Source of the DNA: a bacterium
GTDB lineage: Bacteria; Gemmatimonadota; Glassbacteria; GWA2-58-10
NCBI GenBank assembly: GCA_021372515.1
Contig: JAJFUG010000067.1
Location: 1-14,126, forward strand
Direction of reading: 5' to 3'
Length of the DNA: 14,126 nt
Shown here: positions 7,542-13,361 of the stretch, piece after piece
How the letters are laid out: every line of letters starts with the position of its first letter
Position numbering within the stretch: position 1 is the stretch's first letter
The notes under the pieces: model-generated
The model's input: the letters and a program-made list of their open reading frames with translations, nothing else
Told to the model about the DNA's origin: nothing
Databases searched by the model: none
Made by a program: the position numbers and the translations under genes

Positions 7542-7572
7542 ATAATAAGGCGGCCGGGGCTGAGAAGGTCAA
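7542..7572 (-). promoter_or_regulatory. Candidate promoter for the hexosaminidase gene
   Basis: On the minus strand TTGACC (7567-7572) is followed by TATTAT (7542-7547) at 19 bp, or TTATTA (7543-7548) at 18 bp. The predicted start is near 7535, giving a leader of about 80 nt before the ATG at 7452. The spacing is slightly long, so strength may depend on an activator. Confidence 0.55.
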
Positions 7573-7678
7573 GCATATTCCCCGCAGGAAAGAAAGCCTC
7601 CGGGATTGACCGACAGGTTGCAAGCTCGGCGCAAGCCTGCCAAAGGCAGTTGGTTGGACCGTAGTTGCGAGAGAAATC

Positions 7679-7707
7679 TTGACCAAAAGTTAGTTTTGCC
7701 TTATTAT
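7679..7707 (+). promoter_or_regulatory. Near-consensus sigma70 promoter of the DtxR-Feo operon
   Basis: TTGACC (7679-7684), an exact 17-bp spacer, then TATTAT (7702-7707). Five of six bases match consensus in each box. The predicted start is near 7714, about 50 nt before the TTG start codon of the regulator gene. It drives the only iron-related gene cluster in the window. Confidence 0.75.
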
Positions 7708-7708
7708 T

Positions 7709-7722
7709 TTAGTCGAAGCTAA
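7709..7722. promoter_or_regulatory. Candidate DtxR-type operator (TTAG-N6-CTAA)
   Basis: TTAG (7709-7712) and CTAA (7719-7722) are inverted with a 6-bp centre, directly after the -10 box and over the predicted +1. Operators of DtxR/IdeR proteins are palindromes with TTAG...CTAA arms, and the first gene downstream encodes a DtxR-family protein. Binding here would block the promoter. Only the short arms are palindromic; the central bases are not, so this is a plausible rather than proven site. Confidence 0.5.
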
Positions 7723-7764
7723 TAACATTTCAGTCCCCTACCCGTTAAACAAGGCAGGCCGAGG

Positions 7765-8235
7765 TTGGAGAACGCTCTGGACCTGAGTGCGAGCCTGGAG
7801 GACTATCTCGAGGCGATCCTGCACATCGAGGACAGCAAGCCGGCGGTGCGGGCCAAGGATATCGCGGACCGGATGCAGGTCAAGCGTCCCTCGGTGACGG
7901 GCGCGCTGAACCAGTTGGCCCGCCGCGAGCTGGTCAACTACTCGCCCTACGAGGTGGTGACCCTGACCGACAAGGGTCGGGAGGCGGCCCTGGACGTGAC
8001 GCGCCGTCACGCGGCGCTGAAAGCTTTCCTGATGGATGTGCTGGGGACGGAGGAAGAACTGGCCGAGAGCTGCGCCTGCCGGATGGAGCACGCCATGCCC
8101 CGTCCCGTGCTCGAACGTCTGGCGGGGTTTGTGGACTATCTGGCCGAGTGCCCGGCAGTGGACGGGGAAAAGATCATCCGTGAGTTCAGGCATTATCATG
8201 CACAGCGCAGTGCCAAGGGACGGAAAAAGGAATGA
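7765..8235 (+). CDS. DtxR/IdeR-family metal-dependent repressor, short form
   Basis: A 156-residue iron- or manganese-sensing repressor. Residues about 8-72 form the winged helix-turn-helix (SLEDYLEAI, then VRAKDIADRMQVKRPSVTGALNQLARRELV, then the wing VVTLTDKG). The rest is the dimerisation/metal domain: H82 at its start and C105-R-M-E108-H109, matching the CxxEH ligand set of DtxR (C102, E105, H106). D13 and E16 align with the metal ligands D8 and E11 of MntR, so the site mixes iron-type and manganese-type features. The SH3-like C-terminal domain of full-length DtxR (about 226 residues) is absent. The start codon is TTG, with AAGGCAGG about 6-10 bases upstream; no ATG fits. It opens the Feo operon and overlaps feoA by 4 bases, so it very probably represses the operon when iron is sufficient. 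Metal choice is inferred. Confidence 0.9.
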   Translation: MENALDLSASLEDYLEAILHIEDSKPAVRAKDIADRMQVKRPSVTGALNQLARRELVNYSPYEVVTLTDKGREAALDVTRRHAALKAFLMDVLGTEEELAESCACRMEHAMPRPVLERLAGFVDYLAECPAVDGEKIIREFRHYHAQRSAKGRKKE

Positions 8236-8534
8236 GCGCGGAAATGGGATCATCCGACAGGGCGGAAAGCCCGGAGAGAGAAGAGAAAATGCAGAGCAGC
8301 GGCGTACAGGTGGAGCGGGTTCCGCTCAGTGACATCCGTCCCGGACAGACAGTGAAGCTGGTGCATATCGACGGGGGCTGCACGCTGCAGTCGCGCCTGG
8401 CCACCCTGGGCCTCATCCCCGGCACGCCGATCGAGGTGGTGCGCAACACCTCCCACGGGCCGTTCGTGGTGGAGGTCAAGGGCAGCCGACTGGTGCTGGG
8501 ACGCGGCATGGCGAACCAGATAATGGTGAGCTGA
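8232..8534 (+). CDS. feoA: Ferrous iron transport protein A
   Basis: A 100-residue cytoplasmic protein with a FeoA SH3-like domain (PF04023) at about residues 26-100: VPLSDIRPGQTVKLVHIDG, then LATLGLIPGTPIEVVRN, GPFVVEVKGSRLVLGRGMANQIMV. FeoA is needed for full activity of the FeoB iron channel and is thought to act at its cytoplasmic face. The ATG overlaps the regulator stop as ATGA, indicating translational coupling, with AAAAAGG just upstream. A second in-frame ATG at 8289 follows GGAGAG and would give an 81-residue protein closer to the usual FeoA length, so the first 19 polar residues may not be translated in all products. The FeoA fold is related to the C-terminal SH3 domain that the preceding regulator lacks. 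Confidence 0.92.
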   Translation: MSAEMGSSDRAESPEREEKMQSSGVQVERVPLSDIRPGQTVKLVHIDGGCTLQSRLATLGLIPGTPIEVVRNTSHGPFVVEVKGSRLVLGRGMANQIMVS

Positions 8535-8578
8535 GGCGACCGGATACCCGGTGAGACGATATGGAATAACGTTGCTGC

Positions 8579-10789
8579 ATGTCAGACAGCCGTACTCACA
8601 GTGACCGAACCACGACCGAAAGTGCGGGAATCTTGCAGACACCGGAAACCCACAGCGCAAATCAAACCATCCGCATCGCCCTGGCCGGGAACCCCAACTC
8701 GGGCAAAACCACCATTTTCAACAAGATCACCGGCTTCCGCCAGCACGTGGGCAACTACCCCGGCGTGACTGTGGAGAAGAAAGAGGGCGAGCTCAACTGG
8801 AAAGGCCGCCGGGTGGTCCTGACCGATCTGCCGGGTATCTACAGCCTGACCGCCTATTCCGAGGAGGAGCTGGTGGCGCGCCGCCACATCCTGGAGGAGA
8901 AGCCGGATGTGCTGATCGACGTGGTGGACGCGGGTAACATCGAGCGCAACCTCTACCTGGCCACCCAGTTCATGGAGCTGGGGGTGCCGATGGTGATCGC
9001 GCTGAACATGAGCGACGTGGCCCGCTCGCGCGGGATCGAGTTCGACCTGGAGAAGCTGTCACGCCTGCTGGGGGTGCGGATCGTACCCACGGTGGGAGCC
9101 AAGGGCGAGGGGGTGAGCGAGCTGGTGGAGGCGGCGGTGGAGGTGGTTGTCAGCGCGGAGTCCGCGTCGCCAGCGCAGGTGAACTACGGGGCCGACATCG
9201 AGCGGGAGATAGAGGGCCTGTGCGCGCAGGTGGTCTCGCACAACGGGCTGGGGCAGCGCTTCGGCGAGCGCTGGAGCGCGATCAAGCTGCTGGAGAACGA
9301 CCCGGACATCTGCCGTCTGGTGGAGGGCACGCCCCTGGGCCAGGCGGCGCAGGAGGCGGCCGAGCGGGTGCACCGCCTGTTCGGCGACCCGGCGGACATA
9401 ATCCTGGCCGACCGCCGTTACGGTTTCATCTCGGGGGCCTGCAGCGAGGCAGTGCGCCTGACCGTGGAGACCCGTCACACCCTGAGCGACCGTCTGGACG
9501 ATATCCTGACCCACGGGGTGCTGGGCATCCCGGTGCTGCTGTTGCTGATGTACGCGGTGTTCTGGCTGACTTTCACCCTGGGCGGCCCGCCGATGGGATG
9601 GATCGAGTGGGGGTTCACCCACCTGGGCGCGGCGGTCAGCTCGCTGTGGCCCGAGGGCTCGGACAGCCCGCTACGCTCGCTGCTGGTGGATGGGATCATC
9701 GGGGGGGTGGGCGGAGTGCTGGTGTTCCTGCCCAATATCCTGCTGCTGTTCCTGGGGATCGCCCTGCTGGAGGACACCGGCTACATGGCGCGGGCGGCGT
9801 TCATCATGGACCGTCTGATGCACCGGATCGGGCTGCACGGCAAGAGTTTCATTCCGCTTTTGATCGGGTTCGGCTGCTCGGTGCCGGCGATCATGGCCAC
9901 GCGGACCCTGGAGAACCGGCGCGACCGCTTGATCACCATGCTGATCACGCCGCTGATGAGCTGCGGGGCGCGTCTGCCGATCTACGCGCTCATCATCCCG
10001 GCCTTTTTCCCGCAGGCCTGGCAGGCCCCGGTGCTGTGGATGATCTACATGACCGGCATCCTGCTGGCGATCGCCTCGGCGCGCCTTCTCAACCGCACCG
10101 TGCTGCGCGGCCCCTCCGAGCCATTCGTGATGGAGTTGCCGCCCTACCGTATCCCCACGGCCAAGAGCATCGCGATCCACATGTGGGACCGCGGCAGATC
10201 GTACCTGAAAAAGGCCGGCACGCTGATCCTGGCCGCCTCGGTGCTGCTCTGGGCCATAGCCGCGTTCCCGGTGAAAAAAGACCTGGCGGGTGATTACGCC
10301 GCCCGCAGCCTCCAGGTGCAGCAGAGCCTGAGCGGGACCGAGCTGGAGGCTGCCCTGGCCCAGATCGAGCTGGAGCGCCACCACGAGCAGCTGGCCTACT
10401 CCCTGGCCGGGCGGATCGGGCGCTCGCTGGAGCGCGTGCTGTGGCCGCTGGGGTTCGACTGGAAGATTTCCACCGCGCTGATCGGGGCGTTCGCGGCCAA
10501 GGAGGTGTTCGTGGCCCAGATGGGGATAATCTACGCGGTGCAGGAGGACCCCACGGGACGGGAAACCCTGCGGGAGGACCTTCGCCGGGATTACAGCCCG
10601 CTGGCCGGAGTGTGTATCCTGCTGTTCTGCCTGATCGGCACGCCCTGCGTGGCCACCCTGGCGGTGACCCGCAAGGAGAGCGGTTCCTGGAAATGGGCTC
10701 TTCTCCAGTGGGGCGGGCTGACAGTGATGGCCTATATCGTAACGTTAATTGTCTACCAGGCCGGAAGTTTACTGGGACTGGGGGTGTGA
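8579..10789 (+). CDS. feoB: Ferrous iron transport protein B (GTPase-permease)
   Basis: A 736-residue inner-membrane Fe(II) transporter. The N-terminal G domain has all key motifs: G1 GNPNSGKT (37-44), the G2 region PGVTVEKKEG (61-70), G3 DLPG (83-86), G4 NMSD (143-146) and a G5-like VGAKGEG. A helical GDI-like domain follows, then the membrane part with two Gate repeats. Typical signatures are GFGCSVPAIMATRTLENRRDR, LMSCGARLPIYALI and, near the end, FCLIGTPCVATLAVTRKE, with the conserved membrane cysteines present. Length is normal. The 30 polar residues before the G domain are longer than in E. coli FeoB, and the RBS for ATG 8579 is poor (GGAATAA); a TTG at codon 19 is a possible alternative start, also with a weak site. 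It lies 44 bp after feoA and 1 bp before the Cys-rich partner gene, so it is co-transcribed with both. Confidence 0.97.
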   Translation: MSDSRTHSDRTTTESAGILQTPETHSANQTIRIALAGNPNSGKTTIFNKITGFRQHVGNYPGVTVEKKEGELNWKGRRVVLTDLPGIYSLTAYSEEELVARRHILEEKPDVLIDVVDAGNIERNLYLATQFMELGVPMVIALNMSDVARSRGIEFDLEKLSRLLGVRIVPTVGAKGEGVSELVEAAVEVVVSAESASPAQVNYGADIEREIEGLCAQVVSHNGLGQRFGERWSAIKLLENDPDICRLVEGTPLGQAAQEAAERVHRLFGDPADIILADRRYGFISGACSEAVRLTVETRHTLSDRLDDILTHGVLGIPVLLLLMYAVFWLTFTLGGPPMGWIEWGFTHLGAAVSSLWPEGSDSPLRSLLVDGIIGGVGGVLVFLPNILLLFLGIALLEDTGYMARAAFIMDRLMHRIGLHGKSFIPLLIGFGCSVPAIMATRTLENRRDRLITMLITPLMSCGARLPIYALIIPAFFPQAWQAPVLWMIYMTGILLAIASARLLNRTVLRGPSEPFVMELPPYRIPTAKSIAIHMWDRGRSYLKKAGTLILAASVLLWAIAAFPVKKDLAGDYAARSLQVQQSLSGTELEAALAQIELERHHEQLAYSLAGRIGRSLERVLWPLGFDWKISTALIGAFAAKEVFVAQMGIIYAVQEDPTGRETLREDLRRDYSPLAGVCILLFCLIGTPCVATLAVTRKESGSWKWALLQWGGLTVMAYIVTLIVYQAGSLLGLGV

Positions 10790-10790
10790 G

Positions 10791-11030
10791 ATGCTGATAG
10801 ACTGGCTGGTGGTGGCGGCGATAGTGGGCGTGTCTGGATATTTCGCGGTGCGCTCGATCATGCAGACCCTGCGGGGCAAGAAGGCCTGCTGCGAGGCCGG
10901 GGCGCAAGGCGGTTGCCAACTGGCCGACCTGATGCAGAAGAACAACCTGCCGCACCCCCGCACCTGCAACGGCCTCCCGGTGACCGACCCGGACCGGGCG
11001 TTCGAGCTGGGGCGGCGCGGCAAAGGCTGA
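10791..11030 (+). CDS. Small FeoB-associated Cys-rich membrane protein
   Basis: A 79-residue protein with one N-terminal membrane helix (residues 3-21, DWLVVAAIVGVSGYFAV). A short cytoplasmic tail follows with Cys33-Cys34, Cys42 and Cys59. This matches the FeoB-associated Cys-rich membrane protein type (PF12669), found after feoB in many bacteria that lack the E. coli-type FeoC. Proposed roles are iron hand-over, redox sensing or FeoB complex stability; none is established. The ATG at 10791 begins one base after the feoB stop and has GGGGGTGTGAG before it, so translation is coupled. The frame stays open upstream to a TTG at 10749 inside feoB, but that start would lack both an RBS and a reason to overlap. 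The tail cysteines could bind Fe(II) or a cluster; that is inference. Confidence 0.82.
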   Translation: MLIDWLVVAAIVGVSGYFAVRSIMQTLRGKKACCEAGAQGGCQLADLMQKNNLPHPRTCNGLPVTDPDRAFELGRRGKG

Positions 11031-11057
11031 AAAAGAAGGCATCGAAACGGCCGGGGA

Positions 11058-12977
11058 CTATTGGAGGGTCTTCCGGACTTTCTCCAGCAGGCTCCGGACC
11101 GAAAACGGCTTTGAAATGAAATTGATGCCCTCCCTAAGAATACCGTGATCGGCGATGATGTTCTCGGTATAGCCGGACATGTACAAGACCCGGCAGCCGG
11201 GTTTATAGGCCGAAACCGCATGGTAAACTTCCTTGCCGTTCATCTCCGGCATGATGACATCGGTGACCAGTAGGTCAATGGCCGCGGGGTGCTCACGGGC
11301 CAGTTGGACCGCTTCCGAAACGTTTCCGGCGGTCAGAACACAGTAGCCGTATTTTTCGAGCACCTTGCGGACCAGCTCTCGAACCGCTTCCTCGTCCTCG
11401 ACCAGCAGGACAGTCCCTCCAACGAAGGCAGTCTTAAGCTCTTGATGTGGATTTTCGGCGACTGGCAGAGGCGATTTCACGCTCAACCTGGGGAGAAAGA
11501 CTTTCATCGTGGTGCCGAGTCCAGGTTCACTGTAGACTGATAGATGTCCCCCGTGCTGACGCACAATGCCATAGACCACGGATAGACCCAACCCAGTGCC
11601 CTTGCCCTCAGACTTGGTGGTGAAAAAAGGCTCGAAAATCCTGTCCTGCATCTCGCGGCTGATCCCGCAGCCGGTGTCACTGACCGCGAGCAGAACGTAT
11701 TCACCTGCGTCCACTCCTATCTTCCGTCTGATATACGCCTCATCCAGCCGGGCCAGGGATGTTTCAATAGTCAACTGGCCTCCCTGCGGCATGGCATCCC
11801 GGGCGTTGATGGCAAGATTCATCAGCACCTGCTCTATTTTCCCGGGGTCGGCCAGCACTTTCCCGATGTCCGCTTTCAGGTCGAGCCTGATCCGGATGTC
11901 CTCGCGCAGCATCCGCCGGAGCAACTGCTCAAAATTCCCGATCAGTAAATTGATATCTACCGGGCCGACCTCGAGCATCTGCTTACGCCCGAAGGCCAGA
12001 AGCTGCTGGGTCAGGCGGCTGGATTTCTCGGCGGCTTCGTGTATCAAACGGATATCTTCCCTCTCGGGGCTCGGATCAGCAAGGCTGTCGAGCAGAATCT
12101 CGGAATAGCCCAGGATGGGAGAGAGCATGTTGTTGAAATCGTGGGCCACTCCGGCGGCCAGACGTCCGACCGAATCCAGCCTCTGGGCATGCAGGAGCTG
12201 CTCCTCGAGGTTCCTGCGCTCGGAGATGTCGAACACTATTCCTTGGTATTGCTCGATTTCACCGCTGGAATCTCTTTTGACCAGGGTGCGGTCCTCGACC
12301 CAGATAAAAGAACCGTCGGCAAGCAGAAAGCGGTATTCCTGGGTGAATGTATCCTTTTTGCGAGCTGTGTAGTACTCCACGTCCTTCCGGGCTTTCTCCA
12401 GATCGTCCGGGTGTATCAGCCGACCGTAGTTGAAACCGGCGGATACCAGCTTTGAGGCTTTATAGCCGAAACGGGAGACATTGGGCGAGACATAGAGGAT
12501 GGGCCAACCCGGAAGCGTGCTCCAGCGGAAAGCTACGACCGGACTGAGATTGATGATGTCGTAGAGAGTGTTGAGTTCGACTGTTTTTTCCCGCAGGCTG
12601 TTTTCAGCCGTCTTGCGCCGGGAGATGTTGGCGCAGGTACCGAAAAACCCGACCAGAGCGCCCCGGCCGTCGAGCAGTGGGCCGGCGCTTTCCAGCAGCC
12701 AGACGTATTTGCCCGAAAGGTTCCGGAGCCTGTATTCAACCTGGGAAGCCGATCCGCTGCGCGCGGATTCGGCCAGGGTATTGGTCACCCTCTGAAGGTC
12801 CTCCGGGTGCACTGAATCGAGCCAGCCCTCGGCGCCAATGTCCGCTCTACGATCACCGAATGTCTCTATCCAGGTCGAGTTGAAGAACAGACGCCGTCCC
12901 TGCCGGTCGGCGCGCCAGGCCGGGTTCGGGCGGGCGTTCAACAGCCTGTCGACAACAACATACAAGCAATCAGTCAT
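11058..12977 (-). CDS. Hybrid histidine kinase: PAS-PAS-HisKA-HATPase-receiver
   Basis: A 639-residue sensor kinase with no evident membrane segment or signal peptide, so probably cytoplasmic. Order: PAS1 (about 15-120, with HPEDLQRV and a PAC-like tail GTCANISRRK), PAS2 (about 140-255, HPDDLEKA, IVFDISERRN), and HisKA with phospho-acceptor His279 in AAGVAHDFNNMLSP. The HATPase domain follows (N391 in NLAINARDAMP, D434 in DTGCGIS, FEPFFTTK, GTGLGLSVV), then a receiver (about 521-635) with acidic D528/E529, phospho-acceptor D573 in VTDVIMPEMNG, S601 and K623. A single unbroken frame extends upstream to an ATG at 13247, but those 90 residues resemble no domain, and GGAG at 12984-12987 sits 6 bases before the ATG at 12977; I chose that start. 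No response-regulator gene is adjacent, so its output partner is unknown. It converges on the Feo operon with only 27 bp between stops and no terminator visible. Confidence 0.9.
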   Translation of the reverse strand: MTDCLYVVVDRLLNARPNPAWRADRQGRRLFFNSTWIETFGDRRADIGAEGWLDSVHPEDLQRVTNTLAESARSGSASQVEYRLRNLSGKYVWLLESAGPLLDGRGALVGFFGTCANISRRKTAENSLREKTVELNTLYDIINLSPVVAFRWSTLPGWPILYVSPNVSRFGYKASKLVSAGFNYGRLIHPDDLEKARKDVEYYTARKKDTFTQEYRFLLADGSFIWVEDRTLVKRDSSGEIEQYQGIVFDISERRNLEEQLLHAQRLDSVGRLAAGVAHDFNNMLSPILGYSEILLDSLADPSPEREDIRLIHEAAEKSSRLTQQLLAFGRKQMLEVGPVDINLLIGNFEQLLRRMLREDIRIRLDLKADIGKVLADPGKIEQVLMNLAINARDAMPQGGQLTIETSLARLDEAYIRRKIGVDAGEYVLLAVSDTGCGISREMQDRIFEPFFTTKSEGKGTGLGLSVVYGIVRQHGGHLSVYSEPGLGTTMKVFLPRLSVKSPLPVAENPHQELKTAFVGGTVLLVEDEEAVRELVRKVLEKYGYCVLTAGNVSEAVQLAREHPAAIDLLVTDVIMPEMNGKEVYHAVSAYKPGCRVLYMSGYTENIIADHGILREGINFISKPFSVRSLLEKVRKTLQ

Positions 12978-12999
12978 ACATAGCTCCACACGTGCGAGC

Positions 13000-13039
13000 G
13001 CGTACGGAAAACCTTGCGGGTCTGCACACGGAAAAGCTT
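13000..13039. repeat. Two direct 16-bp repeats, 24-bp period, in the kinase leader
   Basis: GCGTACGGAAAACCTT (13000-13015) and GCACACGGAAAAGCTT (13024-13039) match at 13 of 16 positions and are 24 bp apart start to start. A further CGGAAAAGC lies at 13193-13201. Same-strand tandem copies ahead of a sensor-kinase gene are the usual look of response-regulator or activator binding sites, but they fall downstream of the candidate kinase promoter, so a repressor or leader role is equally possible. Confidence 0.4.
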
Positions 13040-13076
13040 CGTGCGGTCTGCCTGGCCGGCTCATTCGCCCGCGCGT

Positions 13077-13105
13077 TATATACCCTGGAAAATTGTTTAT
13101 GGGAA
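13077..13105 (-). promoter_or_regulatory. Weak candidate promoter for the hybrid kinase gene
   Basis: On the minus strand TTCCCA (13100-13105), 17 bp, then TATATA (13077-13082); four of six bases match consensus in each box. Predicted start near 13070, leaving a leader of about 93 nt that would contain the direct repeats. It is the best match in the region but not strong. Confidence 0.3.
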
Positions 13106-13361
13106 AAAGAATGAATTGGAATGGAGTGGCTACACAACTCCGTCTAAATATAACATAAACATTTCTATTGCAACAGACCTGGCAGAATAAGCCGGAAAAG
13201 CAGGGCAGTATCGATAGCCACTGATGCGGCGTCGAAAGGAGAGCCATGTTTTAACAGGAGAGACGACGGCTCCGGGTGGAACGATCTATGCAATCAACTC
13301 TCCGAAACAGTATCCGGCAGTAACCAGATACCCTCAAGACGATTCATCCCAGCGAGGCTTT

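Larger units (their letters stand above)
7453..7764. other. Divergent control region between hexosaminidase and iron operon
   Basis: This 312-bp gap holds the outward-facing promoters of the two divergent units (described separately) and no gene. It also contains two short overlapping dyads upstream of the iron promoter. CAGGTTGC (7614-7621) pairs with GCAAGCCTG (7631-7639) with one bulged base, and CTGCC-AAA-GGCAG lies at 7637-7649. They share bases, so only one could form at a time. Both lie outside the predicted transcripts, so any role would be as protein-binding sites. About 105 bp separate the two -35 boxes. Confidence 0.6.
12978..13361. other. Inter-gene region between divergent kinase and BON genes
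   Basis: This 384-bp region is less GC-rich in its middle and holds no convincing gene. It contains the kinase RBS (12984-12987), a pair of direct repeats (13000-13039) and a weak kinase promoter candidate (13077-13105). I found no good plus-strand promoter for the BON gene; TTGCAA at 13168-13173 has no matching -10 box at normal spacing. Short frames here (for example ATG at 13288, 11 codons, and ATG at 13246, two codons) are too small to call. Confidence 0.5.

Noticed and set aside
10749-10790. Longer start (TTG 10749) for the Cys-rich membrane protein
   Set aside because: It would overlap feoB by 41 bases and put a charged, non-conserved segment before the membrane helix. The ATG at 10791 has a good RBS.
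12978-13247. N-terminal extension of the hybrid kinase to an ATG at 13247
   Set aside because: The added 90 residues match no domain and would cover the candidate promoter and repeats. A GGAG site correctly placed before the ATG at 12977 explains the start better.
13237-13254. AGGAGAG followed by ATG TTT TAA, a perfect RBS before a two-codon frame
   Set aside because: The frame is too short to encode a product, and the downstream BON gene is in another frame over 100 bp away. A translated leader is possible but nothing else supports it.
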